From: Tetrahymena elliotti 4EA
Lineage: Eukaryota; Ciliophora; Oligohymenophorea; Hymenostomatida; Tetrahymenidae
Direction of reading: 5' to 3'
NCBI GenBank assembly: GCA_000231825.2
Contig: JH720301.1
Span: 1,164,123-1,228,122 of the forward strand
Length of the DNA: 64,000 nucleotides
This document shows positions 38,528 to 54,863 of the stretch, piece by piece (position 1 is the stretch's first letter; each line of letters opens with the position of its first letter). A program made the position numbers and the translations under genes. The notes beneath the pieces are model-generated. The model had not been told where the DNA came from. It searched no databases and saw only the letters and a program-made list of their open reading frames with translations.

Positions 38528-41500
38528 TCAGTAGTTTTAATTATCATTTAGTTGGATAATTTTTTCAGAACCAGGTTTAGAAAAGACAACAGTAGATCCT
38601 ACCCTAGTTCTGTTTCTATTTGTAATTGAACCTAGATTAATCTAGGTCACATTTTATGACTAGTAATCATAGTCTAAATTGATTGTGTTCTTACTTATTA
38701 AGTTACGATGAGTATTTGAATTAATTTCATTAGTCTACAATTCAATGTTTTGGTTGCTCTTTACAAAACCATTGAAATCATCAATTTAATCTGATTAAGC
38801 AAGTAAATTCATTTGTATATCTTTTGTTAATTACAAATAAATTGATTGGACATTTTTCATATAAAAATATTTATTTACTTTTTGCATGGTTATCAAAATG
38901 TTCTTTTATTTCAATAGAAGGTTTATGCTCTTCATTTATATTTTCAATCATCATCTCTTAGTTATTTTAATTCAGTTTTTCTTTTGAAGTTCCTTTATTT
39001 TATTCTTTACCTGGAGCAATACGCTTTTTAGCTCTTTTTTCTTTAAGTTTTTTGATATACTTTTTAACAGTGACAATAACTTCAAAAATTATAAAAATAG
39101 CATGAAATGTAATAATAACGCAAGAACAGCCAATGATGGCCCATCCATATTATATTCTCTATAATTCAGATTAATTAACATCATCTTTTAGCTCTTATAT
39201 ACAAACTTGCATGATGAATAAAAATACCTCTGTTAAGATATTTACTATTTCTTAAAAAACTAACTTTTAAGGTTTGCATTTGATCCTTATGAGAATCAAA
39301 AATATATTATATACTCCTAAGAAATTCATTTACATATGAGGTACTGCAATCATGAAATTAACAATAAAGGCCAAATACAATTTTCTACAAAATAAAAATA
39401 TTTAAAACATTGCATTAAACATAGTGTCAGTTTTTAATCCTAAATTAACCAAAAAAAAATAATTATTATAAATTTATATGATATAATGTATATTATTGTT
39501 TAACTAATTACCTTCTACTAAAGAACTTAACCTTTCTTGAACTTCTTCTTTTTAGATTACATCTCTTCTCATATATATATAATATGCCATAAAAAATGGC
39601 CAAATTAAAACACCAGCAAATGTTAAATAAGATAATATTTAATTTATAAGAAGAATTGTTGTATCAGCTCTAGTATCATAAAACTGCATAAACGAGCTTA
39701 CTGATAGATTGAGATAAGTTATGGTTATCACATCAAAGTAAAATGTATAATTAAATTTCTCTTCTTTTAATTCTATACAAAACTTCCTGAAACATTTTAT
39801 TTTATTAAAGGAAGAGCTAAATAATTTTAAAATTAAGTGAAACGCTATTAATAAGGCAAATAAAGTAAATGCCTATCCAGAGTTTCTCATGAAAAAACTA
39901 TCTAGCTTTTATATAAATATTACTATAAAGGTTATAATATGATTTATAAAATTTACTTTAACTTCTTTTAAACGTTATGGAGCATCTAAGTCTGTAGACT
40001 CATCATAGAAATATTCAAAGATATTTGGGACCATTGGTAATTCGAAATTGTTAAAAGTTTTAAAAAAGGAATTAACATTAAATGGATAACGCACATCAAT
40101 AAGCTAGTAATGAAATATCATTTCAGTTATTTCTATAGTGTTCACAAGTAAAAAGAAATTTCCACTTAATAAAAGAGGAATAATAGAGGCAATAACTGAC
40201 CTTTAAATAAAAATATTTTCATAAAATAAATAAATTTTCAGTTAGAATATTTACAAAGATACTCCATTAGCTGCTTCAGATATATTTTCAGAGAATTAAC
40301 GAGACTCAAAAGGAATAAATGTAAAATCTGGTAGTTTTAAGGTTTAAACCTTAATGTATATTTTAGTTTAAGAAACATCATCAATAATATTTTAAGATTT
40401 AAGAATATTGATCTAGAATAAACTATTTAGTATATTTGTTTCTGATGTAATTGTAACATTGAAAGTCGTTCCTTCTAATTCAGTAGGATATTTTAAATTA
40501 TAATCATTAGCACCATTTATTTTCATTGAAGTTGTATCTAAAAATCAAATAAATTTTCAATTAATCAAAGTATATATTTAACTTCTAATTTACCTTCCCA
40601 ACTCGTTGCAATCCTAACAACTTTGTTGAATTTTATAGTAACTACAGGTCCATCATCAACATTTTAAGCAGATAAACTCATTATTATAGGAGCAATATTT
40701 TAACAGACATCTAATTAAATAGAATTACTTTAGGTATTATTTTAAATTGATATGCTAATGTTTTACCTGGAGATGTTGCTGACCCACCACTACATTTCCA
40801 TCCATCTTCTATTTCACATGAAGAGCTACATCCATCACCATTTATTTGATTACCATCATCACATTATTTTTGATTAGTAACCCTCTTTCCATTTCCACAT
40901 GTTTCTTAACATAATTATGTTGATGGATTTATAGACATACCTGGGTAAGTAGAACAACTTATGCATTCACCATTTAAAGAAATATAATTTTATGGGCAAA
41001 GACATTTTTTTGTTTTTAAATCATAAATGCATGTATGCATAATAGCTACAAATGATTTTATTCCCCATATAACTATATTTGTAAAAATTCATTTTAAAAA
41101 ACCAGTAATTTTAATATTCTAAGAAATAAATACCTCCACTTTAGAAGTTATGAGAAATCATAATATTAGCACTAATTGAGCTATGGGGAAAGTTTACTAT
41201 GAATGTATCCTAAGCCAAATTCAATTTCCATTAAATCAGCTATTGATTATCTACATATAAGCTAAAGTAGTTATTTACTTACCATCCTTAACAATTAGCA
41301 AGTTATATCTAAAATAATAAAATACGTTAATATATTACTTTGGATATTCATCATAAAAATTTTAATTTACCTACAACTCTATTGAATAATGAGGTTCAGG
41401 AGTACTTAAAATTCTTTTTAAAGTATGTGTATTATCAAATAATCCTAAAACTTTAAAATTATTAGCTGAACAGTTTTGTATGCAGTTATTAATTGTTTAT

Positions 41501-41682
41501 ACTTAATTAGTATTTTTATTGTAAGCAACCCAGTAAATTGAGTTAATATTTGTGCTTATTGACTATTAGCATACTGAATACTGTAATTCATTTGCTATAT
41601 TAACACTCTCCTAGCCTTTTATTTTGTTTAAAGTAAAATTATAAACTCAAATTGAAAATGCAAAATCTAAAAAATATATCAT
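38528..41682 (-). CDS. DUF4215 Cys-rich multi-pass membrane protein (copy 2), N-terminus interrupted by TGA
   Basis: Paralogue of the gene immediately downstream, in the same orientation. The body is intact: a first exon ending near 41371 with STPEPHYSIEL (compare SIPEPHYQIKI in copy 1), C-rich KKCLCPQNYISLNGEC, the DUF4215 motif QCDDGNQINGDGCSSSC, the conserved IDVRYPFNVNSFFKTF segment, several membrane helices and the tail VKKYIKKLKEKRAKKR, ending at TGA 38530-38528. The expected signal peptide region begins MIYFLDFAFSI at 41682 but meets an in-frame TGA at 41649-41647 before continuing in the same frame as VYNFTLNKI. Either this copy is a recent pseudogene, there is an assembly/base error, or an unrecognised upstream exon supplies the true start. 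Confidence 0.72.
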
Positions 41683-43501
41683 TAATTAATGATTTTTATT
41701 TTTCTGTGAATTTTTGTGAATGAAAGGCTTAAAAATAACTATTCTTCACCTAAAAAGCATCTGAAATTGGAGAATAAAATAAAAACCACAAAAATCTTTT
41801 ATTTAAGTTGCTCTTTTCTTTTAAACATCTTCCAAATAGTGAAATTATATGAATCTTCCTATTCAAAAGAAGTAAATCTTAAATTTGATGAAGTTTATAA
41901 CCAATTAATTTTTTGATTAAAAATCTAATATTTTCAAGATCGCTTACAATAATTTACAATAATCTGGTTTTTTTAATCAATTTGGTGATTTCCTTAGTCA
42001 AAAAACAAACTATAAAGGCAAAATATGATAAATGATCAATTTAAAGAAGTGGTTCTGAGATAAAAAAAGATGTTTATCTTTTCTAAATTCCTAAAAATAT
42101 CTTCATTTTTATCTATTGATAACGAATAGAAATAAAATGACTTCTTTCAGATTTTATTTTTTCTACTTGAAATCACAGAAAATTTGAATTAAATTGATAT
42201 TTTTCTGAATCTATTTATACAATTTAAGGTAAAAATTATAAAATCATTTATTTTTAAAAAGTAATACTCATTTCTAAATAAATTAGTCTTTTAATATTAA
42301 AAGTTAATTTGAGAAATTAATTTATGAGCTATTAAATCAATTTATGTGTAAATTAGATTAGTAAAGATCTTTGTTTAATAAATTCAAATCTAATATTTTT
42401 GAGAGCCATTAATTTCTTTTATTTTTTCATCTTTTTTCTATTTTCTTCTATTGAAAATTAAATTAAATAAAAATTAAACAATTTTAAAATAATTCTTTCT
42501 TTAAAAATCTTCTTAGAAAAAGAAGATTTATTTATTGTTTTTAAAAGATAATTTTCTTTCTTTATAATTTGCTCTTTAGTTTTCTCTTTTTTAACATAAG
42601 CTGCTGCTACATTAAAATTAAATAAATTGACCTTAATTAGTAATTCTTAATAAAAATGTTTTAATTTTCAGGAGAAACAAAAAATATATCTTTTAAAATA
42701 TTTTAAATGCTAATTTTAATATTTTTTTTAAGTAGTTATTTCTTTTTTTACAAATAAAAGTTGATTTATTTATTTTTGAAAAAAGAATTTGAAAAGAATT
42801 TTTTTGAAAAAGTGTACTATTTAAAAATGATCTAATTTTATTAAATTTGTATTGGGCATTTGTTTTATATATTTAAAGTGTGCTTATTGTAAACTGCTAG
42901 ATTTTATCAAATTTGTTAATTTTCATGGTTTTTAAAATCTTGATGTTTAGAAAGATTAAGTAGAAAGGTCTAAATACTTGTTTTAGAAAGCAATTTAAAT
43001 GTTAATTTTCATTAAATTTTAATGATTCTGGGAAATTATAAGAAATAAAGAAGAAACAGAGAAGAATTTTGAAGTTTAGTTATTTTCCAAAAAAAAAATT
43101 CAGGTTAATTGTAAATTTTGATTTGTTCCAAGTATAACCAAACAAAATTTATCAGATTATATTAAGAATTTTAAATGTAAATTAAATGCAGAATTTAGTC
43201 AACTATGTTAATAGATAGCCTGTAAAATATTTGCTTAAAACATTTTAATAAAATTCTCTCCTCAAGTAAGATTACCTCATTCATATTTTATTCCGAAAAT
43301 TAAGTCTCTCTATCTTTTTTTAGGATTTACAATATGTTTTTTGTTATTTAATTTGTATTAAATAAGCTTTAAATTTAAAAATAACTTGTTGGTTCTGCAT
43401 AAATTATTTGTTTTTAAATTAGTCTTAAGGTGCTTTAATATACAATATTTTTTTACACAAAACTTTTACTCAAACCAAAAAGTTACAAAATAAACCTTTT
43501 A
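41683..43501. other. AT-rich divergent spacer
   Basis: About 1.8 kb between divergent genes. The 66-codon open frame at 41716-41916 has no family features and is not counted as a gene. Confidence 0.5.
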
Positions 43502-44533
43502 ATGAAATAATCTAGATCATCAGTATTTATCTTATTGGTTTTCTTTTTATTAAGTTTACCATGTACCTCAGCCATAGAAACTGAGTAGACTCCTAAGTTA
43601 GAAGAAAAAACTCCTCTTGCTGAAAGTTCTACAAGCAAATTATAGGAATAAAATAGCTCTGTAGAAGTAAGTTAAAAGAATGCCCTTAAATTAGATGAGG
43701 AAGATCCTAAAGAAGCTGATGATTAAGATGATCATGAGAAAGAAGTTGATGATGACTTATAGCTTTTAAGAGATAATGGTGCTTTGATTGGATCTTTCCT
43801 CTCTATTTTAATTACAGAAATAGGAGATAAGACTTTCATTGTAACAGCTATATTAGCAACAAAGTATGATAAAAAATGGGTTTTCATTGGAAGTTATGGA
43901 GCTCTCTTCTTGATGACTGTGATTTCATGTGTTATTGGTACAGCTTCTCTTTCATTTATTAATGAGAAATACATTAAGATGATAGCAGCTGCTCTATTCT
44001 TTGGTTTTGGTGGTAAAGCTGTATATGAAGCAATTACTAACAAAATAGAAGATGAAGAAGAAGAAATTGAGCATGATATTAAGGAACTTGAAGAAAAAAT
44101 TAACTAAAAGGCAAATATTAAGTAAGATGTTAACAATGAAGGAGAAAATAAAAACGAAGAAAATTAAGAATAAGATGGTAAATAAAATGATGTAGAGACA
44201 TAAGAGTTGTAAAAGAGTTTGTTAAAATCATAACAAAAGTAAAATAAAAAGAATGCTTAAGTTATCCCTTATACTCTTGTAGCAGCATAAACATTTACAT
44301 AAAATTTTTTGGGAGAATGGGGTGATCGTTCATAAATTTCAACTATAGCTATGAGTGCTTCATTTGACTTTGTTTAAGTTTTAATTGGATGTTCTTTAGG
44401 ACATGCAGCATGTTCATATCTTGCAATCACTGGAGGTAAAATGTTAGCTGAAAAATTCTCAGAAAGAACTTTAACTTTGGCAGGAGGTATATTATTTATT
44501 ATTTATGGTATTATCACTGTATTTACTATATGA
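43502..44533 (+). CDS. UPF0016/GDT1/TMEM165-family cation transporter
   Basis: Predicted Mn2+/Ca2+ (H+-coupled) transporter of the Golgi or another secretory compartment. A single exon encodes 343 aa. It has an N-terminal signal-like segment (VFILLVFFLLSLPCTSA), then an acidic, Gln/Glu/Asp-rich luminal stretch of about 70 residues. Two homologous membrane halves each carry the family motif E-x-G-D-(K/R)-(T/S): LITEIGDKTFIVTAI in the first and EWGDRSQISTIAM in the second. These acidic clusters are the presumed ion-binding sites and both are intact. The halves are joined by a long, highly charged loop (EDEEEEIEHDIKELEEK... and a Lys/Gln/Asn-rich stretch of about 70 residues), longer than in compact family members. 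The protein ends with a hydrophobic helix (LAGGILFIIYGIITVFTI). Confidence 0.92.
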
Positions 44534-46155
44534 GAATTTTTCAATGAAATATTTAAATTGTATTTTATATTCATTTCTCATTCATAAATTATATTACATA
44601 TCACTCATTTTTTGTGAATAAATAAATAAACTTTTTAATTCTATCAATCAAAAAATAATTGATAAGTAGAGTAAATTAAGAAGTTAATTTTATAAATTAA
44701 TTAAGCTTTGATCAATAAAAATTTAATTTTTCTAAAATTATCATTTGTTTCTAAACGATTTAATCAATAGTTATTTAAATAAATCCTAAAATAGCCCTTA
44801 TGTATCAAATTTAAAAAAAAGAATCTTTAGTTTTATTTTTATGAACTTCTTCTGGCACTAAAATATTAAACCTTTAAGGAAAAAATTCATATTTTAGTTC
44901 AAGAAAATTGATAAAGTCTATTTTAAAAATAACCTTTAAATTTATTCAAAACTCTTTAATTTAATCAATCATAATTTCAATTCAATTTATAGATAAGATC
45001 AAATAGAAATTTAGCTTGAAAATGAATTCCTATCAAGCCTTATAATTTTAATAAAAATACCTTGTTTTCTTTAATTGAAATTAAAATTTTTCTATAAATA
45101 TTATTGTATTTTTCCTTTTAATTCTTATAATAAAATTAATTCAAAAAAAATTTTCAAAATTAAAATTCTAAGAAAATACTTTATTCATCGCATTAAAATG
45201 CCATTTAAATCATTTATCAATTTATCAAAATTAATTGAAAAATAAAAAAGAAATTTAATTAAATGAAATATTTTTGAGCCTAATTACTTTGAAAATTTCT
45301 TTTATAAAATAAATAAAGAAATTTCCAAAAAGAATGGGATACATTTTAAACAATCATTTTTGTTATTCAAGTACTACCAGCCTAAAATATTTTGGGGGAA
45401 TAGAAAAATTAATTGTTCTAAATCAATAAAAATTGATAAAATCTATTTCGTGTAATAATTTAAATTAGATTTTATAGTTTATAACTTATCAATTACTGAA
45501 TAAAAAAAAATTAGTTTTCAATAAGTTTTAATTGTAAAATTAGATGAAATTCACTTTTATTGTTTACAAATTCATTACAAAAGCTAAATTTTATCTAACT
45601 TATAACTTATGGTTTTTTTATCAATTTATTTAAATTATTCAGATTAAATAAAAAATAATTAAAAAAAATTTAACAAATTATAATTTAGGTTTTAGTTTAA
45701 ATGTAAAAATATTAAAATTTTTTTATCTGTTTATAAACTAAAATTGTTTTTGGATCAAATTCTTAAAATTAATTGAACTGTAAACCAAAAGTTATTTTTT
45801 TGAAGTTCAATATTATAATTAATTTGTAAATTCCCAAAACTTTACTTCCAAACAATAAGCTTTTTGAAAATGAGCCATACATTCAGAAATTAATTGATCT
45901 TAAATAGGTATTTACTTATCTTGTTTAAGAAAAGAAAAAAAGTAAATATCCTAAAAAGTAAAATAATTAAGCAGAATAGCTTTTTGATATTTTTGATGCT
46001 CTAACTATTAGAAATTATTGATAGAAGTTTTGATTTATCAAAAAATCATCAAACAAAAATAAAAAAAGTTACTGAGATATTATTGATAGAATCTCTTCTT
46101 TTAGGTTCTAGTGTAATTTAATACACAGAAAAATAATAATTAAAAAATTTAGTTT
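44534..46155. other. AT-rich spacer
   Basis: About 1.6 kb with no supported gene. Confidence 0.5.
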
Positions 46156-47697
46156 ATGTAGAAAGGCAAACATAAAAAAAGACTCAATTTAAACCCACCA
46201 ATCAGGGGTTAAAAGGGATCTAATTACTTGAAAAAACATCAAAATTATTTAAGGTTTTTGCTCATAATATCTAACCTAACATTTGCATTTGAGTTTGAGT
46301 TTTTTAATTAGTTTTTCAAACAAAATGCAGAAGAAATTGTGATTTCTAATAAAAATGGATAAGTATACATTGATAGCAATGTATCTCTCTACTCTTCTCT
46401 ACTAGAGGGTCTTTTAATATCAATAGCACTAGGCTATATGAGAGATTTCTTAAGTTAAGCATTTACTTATTATTATGGAGGCCTTATACTAATTTTGCAG
46501 AATATCTTTAAGCTTATTTTCTTGAGCAATCCTAACTACCATTACTATATTATTAATCTATTCTTTTATGGTGTTTCTAATGGTATTTACTAAGATAACT
46601 CTATGACTCTCTTTATGCGATTCTCATTTAAATAATAAAATTTGTTCCTTTTTCTTTCTCTCAATCTCATTTGCAGTATTATTATACCCAAATTAATTGT
46701 ATTCTTTATCATAAAAGAGATATCATGGAGTTAAAGATATTTTGTAGTAAGTTCTATTTTAGTTGTATAGCTTATTGTCTTGATTAATACTATACCTAAA
46801 GTCATTTAAATTTATAGAGAAGGAAAAAAAATAGAAAGAGAAGAAGATCCAAAGTATGATAGGCATTGGAGAGTATCTTATAGCAAAGCACCACTTAAGG
46901 CTGTTATCTCTACTTTCTTTAACAGAGGGAGTAAACGAGTGCTTGTTATGTTTATATTTTTAAGTTTGCAAATAGCTTTTTGCTAAGATTAAATTTATGC
47001 AGGAGTTAAATTTTTCTACTCTAATGATCCAAATTAATATAATGGAACTTATGTGCCTACATCCTAAGACAAGTAGTAAGATGATAAAATATTCAAACAA
47101 TCTTCGATTATATATATTGTAAGTGTCTTTGGATTGTTCATATCTCTAATAACTGGAATATATATAGATAAGAAAAAAAGAAAACTTCACTAAATAAAAT
47201 ATATTGTGTTAATAAATGGGCTATTTCTTAGTACTTCTTTTATTCTTTTAAACTTTATAAATCACACTAGTGTATTTGACTTGGATTATCCAAATATTAA
47301 TGATATTTACAATCCACCTTTCTTCCTAGTTCTATTTTTATCCTTTCTTATTGGTTCAGGTCTAGGTAATTGTTTCCTGTTTGCTTATTTACTAATTCTA
47401 TATGGGTGTCCTTATAAAGTTAAAGGAACCTTCCTTGGTGTATTTTCTTTTACTTATTCAATAATAGGAATAATATAATAATTTATGGTAATTAATCTTC
47501 TAGATGTAATAGCAGAATATCAATTCGGAGCAGGATTATTTTTAATTTTCATTTCATTTCTCTCCTTCTTTTAAATTTAAAAGTTTCCTCCTAAATTTTT
47601 TAAACAATTTCTCTTGCAATCAAATTTAAGTGAAGTAAAAATAATTAATAATTCCAATATAACTATAACCACAGAATTATCTACCTCAATTAATTGA
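46156..47697 (+). CDS. MFS-like multi-pass transporter
   Basis: Integral membrane protein of 513 aa from one uninterrupted exon. The start at 46156 (MQKGKHKKRLNLNPP) leaves a basic cytosolic N-terminus before the first membrane helix (LRFLLIISNLTFAF). About ten to twelve hydrophobic segments follow. A central charged loop lies after the sixth (IYREGKKIEREEDPKYDRHWRVSY), as expected for the linker between the two six-helix halves of the major facilitator superfamily. The segment SISLYSSLLEGLLISIALGYMRDF and the later GTFLGVFSFTYSIIGI are MFS-like, but the classical GxxxDRxGRR signature is not clear (YMRDFLSQ and YIDKKKRKL lie at the corresponding loops). Substrate cannot be assigned. The tail after the last helix is short and rich in Asn/Thr. 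Confidence 0.78.
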
Positions 47698-48912
47698 TTA
47701 ACCAAAAAATGCAAATACAATATTTCATATTTATTTTATTATGTACATAGATATTCTACCTATTTATTCTTATTTATATTTTTTATATTACAATAACCTA
47801 AATTTCCTTAATTAATTTAAAAAATTTTCTATTTATCTTTTAAAATTTAAAAACAAATTTCGACTATGATTTCATTTTTAAGTAAAAATAGATCCCATAA
47901 TATTGGAAAATTAAAAGTTATTAAAATTTAATGAAAAATCTTTCAAAATTAAAAAAATATTTAAATCTATTAATTGTATTTTATTTATTATTTAAAATAT
48001 GAATAATTTAATAAATTGATATCATCAGATAAAAAAAAGTTTTTTTTCAATCATTTTTTACTCAAAGCCATTTCAAAATTTGGATAAATAATTTAAATTA
48101 AATAATTATGTAGAATATTTTTAAATTTAAAAACTTACTTATTGTTAAATGATTTATGATTATTTTATATCTTTTAATTTGAATAATCAAAAAACATATT
48201 ATGAAATTTAATAAATGTGAATGACGGTTTTTTTTTTAAGTTTTAATGAGAATTATTAATTNNNNNNNNNNNNNNNNNNNNNNNNNNNNNNNNNNNNNNN
48301 NNNNNNNNNNNNNNNNNNNNNNNNNNNNNNNNNNNNNNNNNNNNNNNNNNNNNNNNNNNNNNNNNNNNNNNNNNNNNNNNNNNNNNNNNNNNNNNNNNNN
48401 NNNNNNNNNNNNNNNNNNNNNNNNNNNNNNNNNNNNNNNNNNNNNNNCAACATTAATAATTTTTAAAACTAAGATAAAATGAAATAGTAAATGATACTAT
48501 AAAACTTTTTATTTTTATTTTCAATTTTACTTTTTTTTATTTTTTATTATAATTAACATTAAAATTCTTTTTAAAAAATAATCACTAATTAAATCTTATT
48601 TTAAAAATCAGGTAAATTTTAATAAATCATTTTTTTTTTAAATAATGAAGAAAATAATAATTTTAATTTGAAGAAAGATTTTATTTTAGATTATTTGAAT
48701 TTACAATTTGATTGTTTAAAAATATGGTTGATTTAATTAATTGCTATTTATAACTCTTAAAACCTGATAGATAAAAATAAATAAAAATTAGGCAGATAAG
48801 CCTGCGTCTAAGAAATTTATCATAATCAATTAAATCTAAAAAACTAAAAATCAAATTAAAGTTAGGCACAAAAAATAAATAGAAATTTAGGTAGAGTATA
48901 TTTAATCAAAAA
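47698..48912. other. AT-rich spacer containing assembly gap
   Basis: No supported gene. Long A and T tracts flank the gap of unknown bases. Confidence 0.5.
48262..48447. other. Assembly gap (186 N)
   Basis: Run of unknown bases. Any open frame crossing it is an artefact. Confidence 0.99.
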
Positions 48913-51766
<2,854 letters not shown>

Positions 51767-52831
51767 GAGTTTTAATAATCAAACAATCAATCAATCACTA
51801 AAAAGTAAAGAAAAAAATAATTTTATAAAACCAAAATGAAAAATATATACTTAAATCTATATTTGCTAGTTATATAAAAGTTAATAATTTATAAAATAGA
51901 AACAAAGAAAATCAATTAATTATGAATTTAATATTTCTTATTTCTAACAAATATAACTAACCTAAATGTAAAAACAATAAATTATTCCTAAAATTTCAAG
52001 TGAAATTCTAATTTTATTCTTATTCGTATATATCTTCAGTTATATTTATGAGTATAATATTCCATTTATAAAAGTAAGTTTATTTCAAAAAAATATTTCT
52101 AAATAAATAAAATTCATCTTATTGCTTTAGCTCAGTGCTCTGCCAAACGAAATCCTTTACATGTCTGTTCTCAAAATAATAAATTCATTATTTTAAATAT
52201 CAAAATTCAATGGTGGAAAATAAATTTTGTAAATGGTGTAATAATTTAATTATCAAAATGAGCTTTTACAGCCAGGCTAAAACATTCTTAGAAATGAATT
52301 TTTTGTGGTCAACAAGGTATTAATCTACTTAAATATTTTTTAAAGAAATTCAAGCCACTAAAATATCAAGAACTTTTTTATTTTTTTTATGAAGTTGCAA
52401 TAAATAAAATTTCTAACTTGTCTAAAAAATGTGCTAATTTAAACTTTATTTCTTTAAATTACCTCTAATTCAATGAGCTGATTTACAAAATTTATTTAAT
52501 GAATTCACATTCACATAATTATTGATTAGAACTCGTAGTAATAATTATTTTGAGCCAGTTTAGATATTATGATCAATATTAAAGATTTACAATAATTAAC
52601 TCTCTCTTTAAAGAAATCTTAAATTACTTAATATAATAAATAATCTAACAAAAGGGTGATTGCGCAAATTATTATTTAATGACTGATTCATTGATTGAAA
52701 ATATATCACAAAAGCTTTATTATTTGATTAAAGTAATAATTTGACAAATAAATAAACAAATAAATTTTTTTTTCTCTAAAAGGAAAAGAATCAAAAGATT
52801 AGATAAATAAATATTAAGTAGGATTTTAAAA
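51767..52831. other. AT-rich spacer
   Basis: No supported gene in about 1.1 kb. A slightly GC-richer patch near 52128-52160 does not fold into a tRNA cloverleaf by eye. Confidence 0.5.
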
Positions 52832-53668
52832 ATGAGCTCCTCCTATCAAACCCCTTAGAAGAATGGCCATAACTCCACCTCTTATAGCTATGGTTCACCA
52901 AATTAACACATTTCTGGTAAATGTGTTTGCGAAATATGTACTTGTAACAAGCATAGATGCCCTCCTAAGCCTATCAGTTATGCTCCTGATATCATTAAAT
53001 CAACATTTAAGAATGATTACCCAGCATATGATATTTCTAAAGAACCAGTGAAGAAATCAGGCCACAAATATGCCCCTACTAACTACTCTCCTGACCTGAT
53101 CAAATCCAACTATCAAAATGACTATACTCCTCACAAGGTTTCTCCTCCTTAAAAGCGCGAATAGAATCCATATATTAACTCTAATACCCCTTTCAATGCA
53201 GATACTGAGTATAAAGTAAGCTACATTAAAAATGATGCCCCTCCAGCATAGCCCTACAAACATAAAGCAAACAAGAGTTAATACAATGTTCCTTTTAATG
53301 CTAATTCTACCTATCAAGAATGCTATAAGGGTCATCCTGGCCATAGAAGTGAAACCAATATACCAAAATATCTTTCATAAAATGGTAACAATACTCATGT
53401 CCCATTCAATGGAACCTCAACTTACTAGTAGGAATACATCTAGCATGATATCCCTAGAACTGAACATTCTGGTAAAAAATAAAGTCCTTACTAGCATTCA
53501 ACTCCATTTGATGGAAAAACCTCTTACTAGCAAGATTACATTAAACACAATCAACATGCTTATGAAAAAGAGAGATGCAAAATCTACGAATTACCTCCTA
53601 GACCTCGTAATTGTTCTCCAGGTAAAAACCATCTCCATTATCAAGCACAAACAAATAATTGGGATTGA
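52832..53668 (+). CDS. SAXO-type stabilizer of axonemal microtubules
   Basis: Predicted to bind and stabilise ciliary and basal-body microtubules. A single exon encodes 278 aa. The N-terminal Cys-rich signature of SAXO/FAM154 proteins is present: GKCVCEICTCNKHRCPP (family form CxCEICxCGRHxCPH). It is followed by spaced Mn-like repeats of about 25-35 residues containing YxxDY or Y(Q)xxY cores with Thr/Pro-Phe, such as STFKNDYPAYDI, SNYQNDYTPHK, VPFNANSTYQECYKGH, VPFNGTSTYQQEYIQH and TPFDGKTSYQQDYIKH. About seven repeats can be counted. There is no signal peptide or membrane segment. Compared with the AT-rich neighbours, the coding sequence is relatively rich in C, reflecting many Pro, His and Thr codons. 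Antisense open frames over the gene (for example 53057-53344) are shadows. Confidence 0.92.
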
Positions 53669-54863
53669 TTTATAACTTTATCAATAAAATCTAACTTTTA
53701 TATATACTTAAATAAATGTTTATGTTACATTAAGTTTTTTGGTGTTTATTTTTAACATGAAATTTCTCTTGAAACTTTTTATATATCAGCATATTCACGT
53801 ACGCATGGTAGAATATTTTCTAAATCATATCAAAAATTCATTTTGAATAAAATTTATATCTTTGTTATTTTTTTATTCTTAAAACATCTCATAATAATCT
53901 ATCAAAATAAATAAATAGTTACATGAAACTAATTTTATTTAAAAATATTATCCCCTTATTTTATCAATCAATCAGCCACTATAAAAATATATAAGTTCAG
54001 TATAAGTAGATATTAACTATTTATAGCAGCAATTTTAATTATTTTAATAAAGTAGTGATAACTAATTAACTAATCAATATTAATTAAGTTCTTTAAATTG
54101 AAACTTTTTTACTCACAAAAATATTAATGGCCATTAACAGATTTCAGAAAAGCAATGCAATTAAATACCTCAATTATTTTATTGTTAAGCCAAGCCATAA
54201 TTAATATATATTTTAAATACTAGAAGTAATAGAATAGCAAAATAATAATATTTTAATCAAACTTATTTATGTATTTAATAAATAAATAATTCTGAGTATT
54301 TGTTTAGAATTTTCTTTAGTAATATTTATTTTAGACAATATTAGCAAATTTAACCTCTGCTTTCTGTAAAAGGCATATATTTTTTATGATTTTATTATTC
54401 TTATTTGTGATAGTAGATAGATTTATAACTGACTTTTGTTTCTTTTATTTTTTGATTTAAAGTAAAGAATCAAGTTATTTATAAATTAATTTTAACTGTT
54501 ATGATAATAGGTTTGGAAGAAAGGAGGAATTTATTGATAATTAGAATATATGAACAAAGGTTTTTACAATTACAAAAAAGACAATAGAATTTACTATATA
54601 TTTGTTTATTTTATTTTTAATTAACTATATTATTTTATTAGGATACATTAAATTTTTAGAGTTTAACCAAAATTGATAGTTAAAGCAATAATATGATGGT
54701 GACAATCTATATGATCATTATTTATACAAGCTTTTAGTCAATGATATATTTTAATTATAATTTTAATTGGATTTTTTTATTTTTTCTATTTAATTGCCAT
54801 TGATATTCAAAATATTTTATATTTTTTTCATCAAAAATCAATAGCTCCTTAGAAACTAACTGC
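53669..54863. other. AT-rich convergent spacer, weak coding signal
   Basis: Between convergent genes. On the plus strand, two stretches open under code 6 (about 54127-54450 and 54513-54810) encode low-complexity hydrophobic sequence with no recognisable family. They are not called as a gene. Confidence 0.4.

Noticed and set aside
41647..41649. TGA as selenocysteine in DUF4215 copy 2
   Set aside because: Position inside a signal peptide and absence of a redox context make Sec decoding very unlikely; nonsense change or sequence error is simpler.
48246..48482. Open frames spanning the N gap
   Set aside because: They consist of unknown bases.
52120..52165. Possible tRNA-like patch (TTTAGCTCAGTGCTCTGCC)
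   Set aside because: The resemblance to a D-arm is isolated; no acceptor stem, anticodon arm or T-arm can be paired around it.
53057..53675. ORFs antisense to or in another frame of the SAXO gene
   Set aside because: They overlap a clear SAXO frame and have no family features.
54127..54815. Possible small plus-strand gene between SAXO and the globin fusion
   Set aside because: Two code-6 open stretches exist but encode low-complexity hydrophobic sequence, no convincing splice joins them, and no motif supports them.
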